Source: Globodera rostochiensis (taxonomy: Eukaryota > Nematoda > Chromadorea > Rhabditida > Heteroderidae). From it: DNA of 64,000 nt. The DNA is taken from assembly GCA_018350325.1 (NCBI GenBank), contig JAEVLN010000011.1, forward strand, positions 2,104,449-2,168,448, written 5' to 3'. Position 1 is the first letter of the stretch. Each line of letters starts with the position of its first letter. The notes below the pieces were generated by a model that searched no databases, was not told where the DNA came from, and was given only the letters and a program-made list of their open reading frames with translations. Below, piece by piece: positions 11,432 to 23,600 of the stretch. The position numbers and the translations under genes were made by a program.

Positions 11432-12052
11432 TGAGGGAGTCAGGTGAAGTGATTGATTAGCATTTAAATGGGAATCTTGAACAGTTTAAAAAGCGAATAC
11501 AAGGCGACGATATAAAAGCTAGTCGATTCGTCTTTGATCGCAAATTGTAGCTTAAAAGGTGTAAAACCCGGGGGACCCGGAGAAAATTTTTAGAAAAATT
11601 GATGTTTTGTTAAGAATCGATCCAAATCTCACAAAAACCTTTGTTATTTTTTAGCACATTATGCCAAATATTCAAACTTTTCGTTTTTAAAATTTTTTTA
11701 AACCCATTTTTTCCAAAAAACCACAAAAAATCCACAAAAAGTCCATAGTCCACAAAGCTCCTGAACCCAAATAGAATCGGCCTTTCAAAAAACCACAAAA
11801 AATCACAGCCTAATAAATTCCTTATTTTTTTAGGAATGTATCGAAAACAGGACTCCCTCGAGCAAGGCTTGGTTACACCGCCACCACCTCCTCCTTGTCG
11901 GCTCAAAACTGGCAACAATTTTAGGTAATAAAAAAGAAATAAAAATTTTATATATTTTTTTAATGGGTAGTAAGTTTTTGGAAGGTTTCAAAAACAATTT
12001 TGCCTTTTTATCCCAATTTATTACACCATCGTCTTCATCTCCATTCGCTTAG
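11432..12052. other. Divergent intergenic region, PUF60 to M6
   Basis: It contains AT-rich sequence and a short stretch of repeated CACAAAAAATC-like motifs around 11700-11810. The first exon of the M6 gene, which must carry the start codon, should lie here or in the intron before 12053, but I could not identify it. Confidence 0.35.
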
Positions 12053-14780
12053 ATTGCCCGGCGACGGCAGCGGCAGTTGTCTTTCGCGGGCGCCGTTTGC
12101 CTCATTGATTGCCTTCCTTTGCTGTCTGTTCGGCGTCCTCCTCTTCGCTACAATGATGGCATGGGCTTTTGCCGCTTCTGTTGAGCAAATGCGCAGGGCA
12201 CTGCGCGTCAACAATTTGCCATGGTTGGACAAGGTTTGGTGCAGCCGGAGTAGCAAGCCCATGGGTTCCGGGTTGGGCTACATGACGAAAAACGTCCAAA
12301 TTTTCTGACCGAAACAAATGCAAACTTTACAAAAAAACGTTACAAAATTCAGGTCCATTTATTGTTCCTTGTCTCTGCCTGTGTGATGGTGGCCGTGTCG
12401 TTGGCCTTTTTGCTCGTCGGCGTGCTTAGCACCGGGCGTACTCGCCAGTCCGTGTTCGGTCGACCCGCCGACGACGGTGCGCGACGTGGCGGACGCATTT
12501 CCTGCGTTGTGGCCATTTGCCTTTCATTTGCACTCAATTTGCTGTGGACAATAGTTGTGGTTTGTCCCGAGTCCCGGGATCCCCGACCTTGAACAGCCCG
12601 AGATTCGGCATCGAGAATCCAACGAAATTCCAGTCTCGTATTTATGACCTCTGATTGTTTAATTGTGAATTGATCGTTTTTTGTGGGGAATTTTGGGCCT
12701 AAAAATGATCAAGCCATCTATTTTTTTCTTCAGATTGTTACAGCGATTTTGTGCTTTATCTACACAATTCTGTTAATGCTCTGTTCTTCGGCCAATGATT
12801 GCCTGGATTTTGGCGTTTTTAGCCCGTTGTTTAATGCACAAAATAAGGTCGTATTTTTTATTTTATTTTATTTGTTTTTTGAATACCGAATTTAGACCCT
12901 GAAATTTTGTGGCGGTGAACTTCAACAATTTTGCGCAGTTACCAACACAGTGAGCAGAAATGGGCGAATTTATTTTAAATTTGTCGAAGTTTTGTTGAAC
13001 ATTTAAGAAATTTGTTGAATTTTGAATTAACTTTTTTAAAAATTAATAAAAAATTATAATATGTATTTTTTGGTGATCGTCTGGTATTTTGTCGGACTTT
13101 TGGGCTCTGCCATTGTGTGCGCTGGACTTGTCCAATTCATTGCCAGCCATGCAGCAAAGTGAGTAGCAGAGACCCAGCGGGGATGTGACCCCCCCCCCCC
13201 ATTTATTCAAATTTATTTTTTTTTGCAATTTTCCAAAATCCCACCGTATACCATCAACAAATGAAGCTTTTTAACACATAAATTAAATTTATAAAAATAA
13301 ATGTGAGTTTAGCTATGCCCACATTGGCAGTGAGGCCAAATATGCTGAACTTCGGCATCTTTTCTACTCGGAGATCAGCAACATGCCGTTGGACCAGTTC
13401 AGCATCGATCGGTGCTTCAACAACGGAAATGCAAATCATCATTACCAGCAACAACAACAATCATTGGTATTGCATAACTGGATATTTTAGAATTAAAGCA
13501 TGGGTGAGCGAAAGGCTAACGAATAAACCAATTCTTCTAACTGAAGCCGGCCAACAGCGGTGGTAGACGCTGGGGTTACACGCCAAATCATCGGGAGGAC
13601 GGCAGAAACAGTATGAAGAAGGTTCCGAACGAATGTCGACAGCTGCAAATTGGTGGGAACTAATTAATTTTGTATCGACAAAAACTCTCCCCTCGGGGGG
13701 AAAGGGACGTTTCGCTCCTGCCGGTTTGCTCCCGGGGACGTTTCGCTCCCAAACATTTTCTATTTCTATTATAAACTGGTAAATACTTTTGACAAAGCTA
13801 AAATTTCACATCGTTGTCGGCGTTCATTTTTTGGAAATAAAATGTGTGCCCTTCATACGCAATTTTTTCTCGGTCTCTTTTCGTCAAAATTGGCTGATTT
13901 TCCATAATATATTCTAAAACAAAAAATGTTTTTATAACAAATCTAAAATTAAGACAGGTAGAATGCTCATTAACTCAAAAGTGAAGCAGAACAAATAGAA
14001 CAAACCGCTCGAAATACCTAACTATCTAACCCCAACTCTATTATTTTTAAGCTGATAGAATGCAGCAGTCAATAAAAACGAAACCTCTAAAAATTTTTCC
14101 ACTTTTTCAGTGAATTTCATTTTTTCATTATATAGAATAGCCTTTAAGCCTAGGCTTAAGCCTAAGCCTAGGCTAGCTTAGGTTTAGGCCTGAGCCTAAG
14201 TTCAGATGTATCACATTAAAATTAAAGAAATGATTGTTTTACTTCATGTTTTTGCTGTTGAAGTTACATATGTTTGTTTTGCTTTCAATTTTGGTTTAAG
14301 AAAGTTATATTTTTTTAATCATATGTTGCTTGGATTTTAATTTGTGCTTGGATTTTAATTTGTAGGACACTCAATTAAAAACTTTTTCCTTTTAACCAAA
14401 CTCAACCGTACAGACTCAAACGATCCCTACCGAATTCATTATAATAGAAATAAAAATGTTTGGGAGCGAAACGTCCCCGGGAGCGAAACGGGTCGGGAGC
14501 GAAACGTACCCCACTCCCCTCGGGGGATGAATTGGTTTAAAACTTTACACCCCCCCCCCACTTTTTGTTCCCAACCCAATACACAAATCGGGATCTCCGG
14601 CGGTTGCTTCTTTTCCATCTCAAGAATTTTGGAGATTAGGAAGGAGTTTGGATACTTTTAATTACCCCCTTTTTGTGTTTTTAGAGAGACGCGTCGAAAA
14701 GCGAAGTGTCGGTGCAGCAGTCGGAAATGTTCGCCGAAATTCCTACCAAAATTCGTTGCATGGCAGCAACAATTGGCTGA
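12053..14780 (+). CDS. M6: M6 / proteolipid (PLP) family tetraspan membrane protein (first exon not found)
   Basis: Exons 12053-12233, 12353-12559, 12734-12847, 12896-12949, 13073-13158 and 13313-13466 keep phase. The first carries the family hallmark SCLSRAPFASLIAFLCCLFG. Four hydrophobic segments follow: AFLCCLFGVLLFATMM, VSACVMVAVSLAFLLVGVL, a long one ending VVAICLSFALNLLWT-TAILCFIYTILLMLC, and VIVWYFVGLLGSAIVCAGLV. Cysteine-bearing extracellular loops (LKFCGGELQQFC) fit PLP/M6. The family forms neuronal plasma-membrane and filopodial proteins. Two alternative last exons are phase-compatible: 13547-13663, ending RQLQIGGN, or 14688-14780, ending RCMAATIG. The intron before 13073 has no usable AG acceptor and seems to end in TG. 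The 842-bp fold-back element at 13686-14527 separates the two possible ends, so the shorter gene form would exclude it. Confidence 0.75.
13686..14527. mobile_element. Fold-back element with iterated GTTTCGCTCCC termini
   Basis: The left end carries repeated ACGTTTCGCTCC motifs and the right end carries the same motifs inverted (GGAGCGAAACGT). They form arms of about 75 bp that continue into a matching AAACATTTT...TATTATA stretch. A CTCCCCTCGGGG block sits at both outer edges. The interior is AT-rich, includes a TTAGGC-type palindrome at 14143-14200, and has no coding capacity. It is a non-autonomous fold-back element. Confidence 0.75.
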
Positions 14781-15212
14781 ATTATGCCGTCGACGTGGAC
14801 CCTCCGCCGTCCGCTGCTGGCCATCATTTTCAACAAGCACAACAACAACAACAGAAACATTATGCCGTTGGACGAGTTACATACTGACTGATAAAAGAGC
14901 ATTTTGAAAGGGCTCGAGAATCGCTTCCAGTTTTTATATTATTTTTTCTTTTATAATTTTTGAGGACTTTTTATCATTCATTTTTTATTCGTGCAATCTA
15001 TGCCATAATTTTGTATTGTATTTGTATATAGTGCCGTAATCGATGTTCTTCATCCACTTAAACCCATTGATCACTTCTTAAATTTTTGCAATAAAACAAA
15101 CCAACAAAATTTTTGCGTCATTAAAAAAATAGTTTGGAGTATCGCTTATTAATTTGTTGTCTATTTTTTGCACATTCCGTTTCACTTTATGCCAAATCCA
15201 TAGTCATATCAA
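14781..15212. other. Intergenic between M6 and the acidic-protein gene
   Basis: Contains the M6 3' flank with an AATAAAACAA-type poly(A) signal near 15090. An open stretch at 15134-15212 looks like a signal peptide in one frame but starts without ATG and overlaps the first exon of the next gene in another frame. Confidence 0.35.
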
Positions 15213-17023
15213 ATGCCGTCGAATCAGCAGCGCAGGGTCCATGTCAAAGGTCAGTTTTTTCATTTCTCATTTTAAATGCGAAAACAGCGATTGAATTATT
15301 TGGATTTCAATGTTTTGGGTCGCTCGTAAAAAGTTCACTCCTCAGCGTGGACACATAATTTTGGGCTAAAATATGCGTAGAGATCTTGAATCGTTCCATC
15401 TTTTGGAATGTCAATTCATGAACTCACGATTTCGAACAGCTGGTCAAAATCTGACTGATTGTTGTTGCTCGATAGTTTTTCATAATATTTAAATTACCAG
15501 TAATGAATGATTGGGTTGTTTTCCAGGATCAAGGCCTCTGAGCAAAGCGGACAAGTTGAAGATCAGGCAGAATCGGCTGATTGCACGAAGTCATCCCGAT
15601 TTTTTGGAGGTGGGCACTCTGTCAAATAAGGGGGGGGGGGATTCCAAAAATTACTTTTGGGTCATTTTTGTTTAATTTCATGCACTTTTCAGGAACGGCG
15701 AAGCAAGCGGAAGCAGTTTCTGGACGAAGGATTTGTGCCACGGTCGGATGATGACGAAGAGGGGGCCGGAGCTGATCAGCTGTTCGGTGAGATTGGCATG
15801 GACCGGGGCAAGAAGAAGAAGAGCAAACGCGGCACGGCCGACGAGCAGGCGGAACAGCTCTTCCGCGACATTCAAGGAGACGAGGACGACGACGACAGTG
15901 TCGGAAGTTTGGATGAGGGGGAGGAGGGCGTAGAAGACGACGATGATGGAATGGAAGAGGACATGACATTGGGAGAGGGTGAGGAGATGCAAAAGTGCCC
16001 GGACCTTTAAACCCCGGCGGGCATCGGGATTCTCGAATTTTGGTCCAATTTAAACCCCGACACAATTTAAGTCGTTCTGTATGTGATGGCAGACAAGAAA
16101 ATTTTTTTTTGGCAATTCCGGCTCTCCAAAAATTTGGTTTTCAGTTGGGTCTGAAGCGGACGACGATGATGAAGATGAAGATGGTGCTCCTCCGGACGAG
16201 TTTTCATCCGCCCCTCCAAAGTTTTTTGGTTTGGAGGAAGAAGAAGAGGAGGAGGAGGAAGAGGATGGATTGGGAGCTGAAGAAGTGTTGGATGTAAACA
16301 AAATTATTGGCTTTTTGGATAGTTTTATTCAAAAACATTCAGAACGTCGAGTTGGGGTCGAAACGTCGAAAATTGTCGAAGAAAAAGAGGGACGCGTTGA
16401 AGAAAGTGGAGAAAATTGGCGCTGGGACGTACAGAGTGCAGATGGGGTTAGACAAATTTTATATTTTTATATTTTATGATCGCTTTTTCAAATGGCCAAA
16501 TCCGATCATAAATTTCATTGACTGCATTTTATGACCCTTTGAAAACTAAACATTTTTTTTGCACTTAAAATTTTGAAATAGGCACTGGAGACCGGACGAT
16601 CGAGAATCTTGTCGAGAATTTTCGGGACTCGAAATTTTACGGGATTTTTTAGTTTAACCAAATTTAGGCCTTAGGGTGTCGAAGGATTCCGTCCTCATTT
16701 GATCCGTTTTGGACTGAAATTTTGAGTTTAGTTATTAGTCCTTTCAACAATTTAAATTTATGAATTAAACCCGATTTTCTTGTTTAATCTCTCTAATTTT
16801 TTTCAGGGGTGCTCAATTTGAAGTCGTTTCATTGGAACTTGGCAGCTCAACTTTTGCTTCTGATCAGTGCGCCGACGGGTTTCCCCCGCTGCCGACGGTC
16901 GCTTCCGCTGGGCGAATTCCGATCACTTTTCGAGAACAACTTTTGCAAATTTCCACCGCGAAAAAGCGGTCCAAACGGTACAGAATGTCGGGCGACAAAC
17001 GACAAAAATTTGTTAAATCTTAA
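15213..17023 (+). CDS. Unidentified acidic/basic, probably nuclear protein
   Basis: Exons 15213-15249, 15527-15609, 15693-15978, 16145-16293, 16343-16446 and 16807-17023 join in phase to 291 residues. I do not recognise the family. The N-terminus is basic (RPLSKADKLKIRQNRL, then ERRSKRKQFLDEGFVPRSD). The middle has two acidic blocks, including a run of ten glutamates, separated by a lysine cluster (GKKKKSKRG). The motifs DQLFGEIG and EQLFRDIQ are repeated-looking. A basic patch, SKRRKLSKKKRDALKKVEKI, follows, and the C-terminus is STAKKRSKRYRMSGDKRQKF. Such alternation of acidic and basic patches is typical of nucleolar, chromatin or ribosome-assembly proteins. The 49-bp intron at 16294-16342 was chosen over read-through because it keeps the lysine-rich frame and joins correctly to the last exon. 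Confidence 0.7.
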
Positions 17024-17384
17024 TTTGCTATGTTTACATTTCGTTAATTCAGCAAAAAATAAATTCATTTTGCTAATCATGCAATTTTTTGCCTGAGATA
17101 TATGGGCTTGGGGGCAAGTTAAATCGGAGTTGAACTTGATAGAACAAGGCATTCAAAAGATGCGTTCCCATAAAAAGTTGATTTTTAGGGGTGTGAGTTT
17201 TACCTTTTATATTGCAAATTGTTAAGGAATGAATTTTCAAAAATGCAACTTTTTTTTGTGAATTCTGCTTCTTTTGGGGGCGCGGGTGGGGTCGGCGGTG
17301 CCGACAGGCGCCGCCGGGAAAAATTTTGAGTTTTTGATGTAATTTGTTAAGAAAATTGGTCCAAATTTGGCGAAATTTTTGAAA

Positions 17385-17536
17385 TATATCCAATAAATTG
17401 AGAGAAAGTCCATTTGAGGCAAAACCGTGGAAAAAACCCTAAACGCGGAAAACGTGACAGCTTTAAAAAACGTGGAAAAACCGTGGAAAAAACCCCAAAA
17501 CGTGGAAATTTCCATGTTTCCGTGGTAAAATCGCAA
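17385..17536. repeat. Dispersed repeat with AAACCGTGGAAAA motifs
   Basis: Starts near CCAATAAATTGAGAGAAAG, carries several ACCGTGGAAAAA words and ends TTCCGTGGTAAAATCGCAAC. A related copy is at 63396-63482. Boundaries are approximate. Confidence 0.55.
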
Positions 17537-17694
17537 CCCTGACGCAGAAATCATATGTCATATGTGCTGTTTCAATTAATTCTTACCGATATGATATCAT
17601 TCTACATATGATTTCTCTCATTACCGTGACCAATAGCCCTTTTACGGAACTAATACCCCTTTCCAAATCCGAAAATGTGATCAAAAGTAGAATT

Positions 17695-18770
17695 TGGGTA
17701 GTAGAATTCAATTGACTTCCATTTCAACCAATTTCGAACCCCTGACCCGAATTCGAACAATTTTTCGAAAATTCAAAATTGTTTTTCTAAGGGATTTCTA
17801 CGCCATAGAATCCGAATTTGACCTCGATTTCGCCAAATCAGAATTCCGGACCCGAATTCGAACAATTTTTAGAAATTTTCCAAATTTTTTTGGTACTTTC
17901 GCATTTTGCGTCCCCCTCCCCAAATTTGCTGAAAGCATCTATATAGAGTTTTCAAAGGTGCTGATCACGAATCTGACAATATTTTTAAGATTTGACAACA
18001 TCTAAGATTTTGAAAATCTATGATTTTTTATTTATTTTTTAACCATTAATCACACAAAAGATAGAGACTTAGGGGTTCGTTAGGCTTAGGCCTAAGCCAC
18101 CCTGGCTTGGGGTTTGTTAGGCTTAGGCCTAAGCCACCCTGAGATTAACCCCTAAGCTCTGGACGGCTTAGGCCTAAGCCTAACGAACCCCAAGCCAGGG
18201 TGGCTTAGGCCTAAGCCTAACGAACCCCAAGCCATGGTGGCTTAGGCCTAAGCCTAACGAAGCCCAAGCCAGGGTGGCTTAGGCCTAAGCCTAACGAAGC
18301 CCAAGCCAGGGTGGCTTAGGCCTAAGCCAACGAATTTTGGCCAAAAAGGTCCCCTATGGTTTTTCAAATTTTGGGTTAAAAACCGGTTTAAACGCTGAGC
18401 CCTCTAAAATTTTTGCATGTTCCATTGTTTTCAGCACCTAAGAAAACCTATATAACCGGTTTTGTGTGATTAATGGTAAAAAGATAAATAAAAAACCATA
18501 GATTTTCAAAATCTTAGATGTTGTCAGATCTTAAAAATATTGTCAGATTCGTGATCAGAACCCTTGAAAACCCCATATATGATGTTTTCAACAAATTTGG
18601 GGAGGGGGTCGCAAAATGCGAAAGTACCATTTTTTTAAGCTTTTTTATAAACAGTTTAATGGTATAAATAAAAAAAGCGAAAAATTTTTTTTTCGAAAAA
18701 TTGTTCGAATTCATGTTTGGGGTTCGAAATTGGTCGAAATTATTAGGATTCTATAGCCTAGAAAGCCCCT
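17695..18770. repeat. Large inverted repeat enclosing TTAGGC palindromes
   Basis: The left arm (about 17695-18066) and right arm (about 18452-18770) are imperfect reverse complements. Shared blocks include CGAATTCGAACAATTTTT, ATCTAAGATTTTGAAAATC and TTTGTGTGATTAATGG (the last on the right arm). The centre is the TTAGGC-containing tandem array. There are no coding exons; short open frames on the two arms are mirror copies of each other. Confidence 0.75.
18076..18331. repeat. Array of TTAGGC-containing palindromes
   Basis: The palindrome GGCTTAGGCCTAAGCC recurs about seven times with spacers such as CAAGCCAGGGTGG. Two copies are in one orientation and about five in the other, with a period of roughly 38 bp. 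TTAGGC is the nematode telomere hexamer. This is an internal derivative rather than a true telomere tract. Confidence 0.8.
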
Positions 18771-18971
18771 ATAAAAACTTTTTTTTGAAAAAACTGTTCG
18801 AATCCCGGTTCGGGGTTCGAAATAAAAGTCAGATTCGAATTCTACGACCCCGAAAACCCCTAGAAGTGTGTTTTCAACACTTTGAAAAAAAATATTTCAA
18901 TTCTAAAAAATCACCGCTTTGGAGCGGATAAGCCGCGTATGATTTCTGTAAGGGGACGTGTCATGGCGCCA

Positions 18972-19606
18972 TGTCATTTGGGCACAAGTCATTTGGGCAC
19001 GAGTCATTTGGGCACCGAGTCTTTAGGGCACCGAGTCATTTGGGCACTAATTCCGGATTTTTTTTTAAATGAAACTTTCAAAAAATAATTTGTTTTTTCT
19101 AATTCGATAAAAAAGTGTTTCTATGGGTATCCAGGGGTGTAATCATAAGAACGAGGTGATGGTTAAATAACCACGAGCTCAGGGTTATTTAATTTTACTG
19201 TCGAAATTGCCCACTGTCGAAATTACTTACAGTCGGAATTACCGGACACGACCCCAGGTGGTGTAAAATCCGAATCTGACTTCCGTTTCGACCAAATGCG
19301 AACCCTGAATCCGGAAGCTCAAGACTTTCCAAAATTGTTCGAATTCGGGTTCAGGGTTCGCATTTGGTCGAAACGGAAGTCAGATTCGGATTCGACACCA
19401 CCTGAATACCCCTAGAAAAACTTTTTTATCGGCTTTGAAAAAAACAAATTATTTTTTCAAAACATGGAGCGCCCACAAAGCACAGTATTACCCTATTTCG
19501 TAATGTATTATTTAAAAAAAATCCGGAATTAGTGCCCAAATGACTCGGTGCCCTAAAGACTCGGTGCCCAAATGACTCGTGCCCAAATGACTTGTGCCCA
19601 AATGAC
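18972..19606. mobile_element. Fold-back element with five-fold GTCATTTGGGCAC termini
   Basis: Five near-identical copies of the 13-bp motif GTCATTTGGGCAC are stacked at the left end and mirrored in the same order at the right end. The deviant fourth copy (GTCTTTAGGGCAC) is mirrored too. The arms continue into TAATTCCGGATTTTTTTT and its complement. A nested inverted repeat lies inside (about 19255-19300 against 19355-19405). No coding capacity is seen. Confidence 0.82.
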
Positions 19607-19679
19607 CGGCTCCGCGTGTCATATCCTATTTATGACACGCTTTAATTGAAACACGCGCACGATATGCGGTACACATCAT

Positions 19680-19765
19680 TTCAGTGCCCGCACTTCAGAG
19701 ACGCACACTTCAGTGCCCACACTTCAGTGCCGGTACACTTCAGTGCCGGTACACTTCAGTGCCAA
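19680..19765. repeat. Short iterated CACTTCAGTGCC motif
   Basis: About six copies of CACTTCAGTGCC-like words occur in direct order. The design recalls the iterated ends of the neighbouring fold-back element. I did not find the mirrored partner, so it may be one end of a truncated element. Confidence 0.6.
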
Positions 19766-19897
19766 CATTTTTTTCTGAAAAAATGCAGGAATCGCATGCA
19801 ATCAGATCAATATTTTGTAAAAGTAACCAATAATATTTTTAAATACACCAACTCGTTTTTTAATCAACTCGTTTTTATTCTTAAATTTCAAAAGAGC

Positions 19898-19992
19898 TTA
19901 GGTGTTCGTTAGGCTTAGGCCTAAGCCACCCTGGCTTGGGGTTCGTTAGGCTTAGGCCTAAGCCACCCTGGCTTGGGGTTCGTTAGGCTTAG
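19898..19992. repeat. TTAGGC-containing palindromes, second cluster
   Basis: Three copies of the GTTAGGCTTAGGCCTAAGCC unit with CACCCTGGCTTGGG spacers occur here, the same family as 18076-18331. A truncated CTCGA-rich hAT-like end (CCGGGCTCTA) follows at about 20064-20073. Confidence 0.75.
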
Positions 19993-20205
19993 GCTTTTGT
20001 CCGATTTTGATCATAAATGCATTTGTTACTAAAAAACGAGTCTCGGTCGGGATCTCGATCTCGCCGGGCTCTAATTTTATCGTTTTTGCTTCTTATGGAT
20101 TGAATATTCCTCCATTGCTACAAAAATACAATTTGTAAAAAGATTCAAAATGTTGAATTCTCAATTTTAAAAGTTTATGACAAAGTTTTTGAAATTAGAC
20201 CTTAA

Positions 20206-20497
20206 ATTGTGCACAATTTTCTTAACTTTACTTTCGCCGCGGGCACTATAAATTTGTTTTGACGACCAAAAATGCTCCAAATTCCACCAAATTGGTTGGA
20301 CTAATCTGGCGTCATTAAAAGAATGTCTTCAAAATTTCGTCCTGAAATACAATCGCTGAGCTGTGTTATACGGCCTCGAAAATTTAGAAAAATTCAATGG
20401 CTGGAAAAAACAATGTCTAACATCATTCTGTCTGCCGCGTCATTAGAGGCTGTCTGTTTATTTGTTTAAATAATTTGGCGTTATGATTTGCACAAAT
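20206..20497. repeat. ~292-bp repeat, copy 1 (upstream of S2P)
   Basis: This matches 30057-30351 almost base for base, differing at a handful of positions. It begins ATTGTGCACAATTTTC and ends GATTTGCACAAAT, so the termini are weakly inverted. No clear target duplication is visible. It ends 143 bp before the site-2 protease start codon. Confidence 0.85.
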
Positions 20498-20640
20498 GAA
20501 TAAATAAATTCGCTTTTTTTCGCCGTCCAAAGGAATTGAAATAAGGAGGACTCAGAAATTTGGCACTAATTGAACTTTGTCCTTTCTCAATTTTAGAGAG
20601 TCGAAAAAACAACCATTTTGTGGAGAATGTTTCTTGGCGA

Positions 20641-23600
20641 ATGTCATTTTTCACGTTGTTAAGTGTCGTCTTGTTTTCTTGGATTTTTGTGCTTTTCTCC
20701 GACTTTTATTTGCGCTATTTTAACTCACAAAGGTAAAAAAAGGGAGAGGGCACGGCACTTTAAAATACATATAATCCATTTTTGTCTTTTAGATACATCA
20801 ACTTTTTGGAAAAACATCGCATTTCGGTCACTCCATTCCAGGCAAGTCGACTAATCTTTAATAAAAAACAAAAATTATAAAAAAAAGGAGTTAGGGCTTC
20901 ATTAAATGTTCAAGAACGCCATTCTGAGATTGTATTGAATTTTTACAAAATTGACTTTTTTTTTTAAATTTCTTGCTCGCCTTACCTTTTAAATTTTGAT
21001 TTTAAGGTGCGCGTATATTTGTCAAATTTCGAGTCACATCCTCGACTGACATTTGCTCTGTTAAAATCCGTCGACCGTTGCATTCTTGGCTTGCGCAGGC
21101 GCAGTTCGCGATTTTTGGTCACTTCTTTTACGGCATTTTTTTGGTTTAAAATTTATTCCCGGTTTTGGAATTTGGGAAAAATTGTTTTTGGCATTCCTCT
21201 TGATTTTACATAATTGTAAAGAACATAATTGCTTAGTATAGTAAATTTTCAATGCAAAATTCGCCGAAAATGTCAAAAAAGAAATAAAAACGCTTTTTGT
21301 AGGCTTTTTGGTTTACGGTTGGTGCTGTCGTTTCGCTTTGTTGTTTTGTGCTTACGCCCTTTTACCTCTTCCGCCTTTTGCTTGACGAGTTCGGCGCCGT
21401 AATTCATGGACCCCCACCCGTACGGCATTTGCCGACACATTTTAATCCGGTAATTTAATTTCCTAATTCTCATAAAACATTTATTCCATTTTTTTAAAAA
21501 TGTCGTGCTAATTTTTTGTGTTCAATTTTGGCAATACAAAGCCTCCAAAAAAGGAACTTTCTTTTCAATAGAAAAATTTGAATATGGCTTTGGCATTTTG
21601 TTTGAGTTCGGGGAATCGAAATTGGTCAAAACGGAGGCCAATTCGAATTCTGCAACCCGAAAACCTATAGAACTTCGCTTTTTCCCCACAAATGTCGCAA
21701 CTTTTTAAACTCAAGATTTTTATAAAGATGAAATTCGTGGCTTTTTGAATTTATTTTTTTCTCAATCATTAGCAAAGCCATGCCGAACCGACGGCGCCCA
21801 TCGCTGTGCCTTCCCACCATTCACTGCTCCAATTCCCCGTCCGGGAGCACTTTCATTGTAAATATTTGTGATATTTTGATTTTTTTACTTGTGATTTTCA
21901 AACTTTGAATTTCAGCTGGCATTATGCCAATTTTCCCGGGCCTCAACATCCCATTTTCGCACATTCCCATTTTTGTCACCGTTCTGATTCTGTCCAGCAT
22001 TGTCCATGAGGTGAGTGAATGTTGCTGTTACTTCTTGAACAATGTTTGACTTTGAGTAACGATGGTGGTGGTGTACTTTTTGTAGTTGAGACATTTTTTG
22101 TTGCAAAATTTCAGGCTGGCCATGCAGTTGCAGCAGCCAACGCCAACGTACGGGTGACCGGACTCGGTGTCTTTCTGTTTGCCATTTATCCCGGTGCTTT
22201 CACGGAGGTCGAGCCGGATCAATTGGGTGGGTTATTTACTTATCTTCAAGCAGTTCAGGTTCTGGATAAAGAGACTATTGTTTATGGAAGGGATATGCGG
22301 TCTTTACAAACCAAAAATTCAAAAAATGTTCGAAAATTATGTCAGTCCGATTGATTTCCGATTTCCCACAGAGCGTTGTTCATGTGCGCAGAGGTTGCGC
22401 ATTTTTGGTGCCGGAATTTGGCATAATATTGTCCTTGCACTGCTCGGCGTTCTCGTCCTTTTGCTGATCCCCGTCCTTTCTCTCCCATTTTACTCCAACA
22501 GTGCGGGCATTGTGGTCGTAGGTTTGTGTTTTTTACAATTAATTTTTTATCAATAGGAGAAAAAATGCGTTTGGATTTTGAAAAATTCTTCCCAGATGTT
22601 GACCCAAAGTCGGGCCTATACGGGCCGACCGGCCTCCGCGCGGGCCACCACATTCAGCGGATCAACCAATGCGAGGTGCGCAACGCGAGCGATTGGGCCG
22701 CCTGTTTTGGCCAAATCTGGGAGACGTCACGGCCGCACCCAGCCTACCAAAAGGGCTTTTTGGCACAGTTCAAAGCGGTGGCACAAATGACCGCCTCCAA
22801 CGGGCACATTATTCAGGTCGGTTGGTTACCCATTTCTTTTTTTTGGGGGGGGGGGGGTTCGTACGTGATCGTTTAATCAGGTTATTGTTTTGATCGGATT
22901 TTGTTTGGTTGGTCATTTAAATGTATTCCAATCAAATTCAGGCCCAAGCCGACGGGGAAGTTCAGTGCTGCAACGAGTTCAACGTCAGCAACACCACACA
23001 CATTTGCTTCCGGTACTTGGCCCCGCTTTCTGCTGATGTGCAGCCGAGCAAAGGCAAGCGAAGCTGATGGATTTGGTGGAAGCTTTTTGAAATTATTTTT
23101 TTTACGCGGAAAAGGAACTTGGTACGATTGGACAATTGACTCAAAAAATGGCTAACTATTTTTCTAAAATGAAATAAGAAGCAAAATCCTTAGGACCGTC
23201 TGCTGAACAACAAACGGCCACACCAAAGCCGATTTTCCCCAAATTTCCCGACTTTGACGCGGAATTCGGTGTCAAATCGGACGGAAGTGCTCTACAGCGG
23301 GCGCAAGCAGTACATTTGAGGAGGAAACGAGCCAACCTGAAGATGGTATTAATGGATTTTGTTGAGGATCTTGCCCTTTTTAAAAAATATTTTAAGCATT
23401 TCTTTGCACAAACAAAAGTGCCAAATTCTGCCGGGCACCAAAAGAGCGGTTCCAATGCCATCGGTGGAGTGAATCTTCCGCCCGCTGATTTCGGCATAAA
23501 TGCACGTTCGCCGCGCAAATATTCACACGCTTGTCTGCCCGCAATGCAAAGTCGGCACACAATTTGGGGGGGGGGGCTGTGCCGTTTCGTTTAAGGGGAT

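Noticed and set aside
15134..15358. Signal-peptide-like open frame
   Set aside because: It begins without ATG, and the segment is better explained as the first exon of the acidic-protein gene in another frame.
17694..18714. Mirror-image open frames on both strands
   Set aside because: They are the two arms of one inverted repeat, contain no splice-supported gene, and encode only low-complexity peptides.
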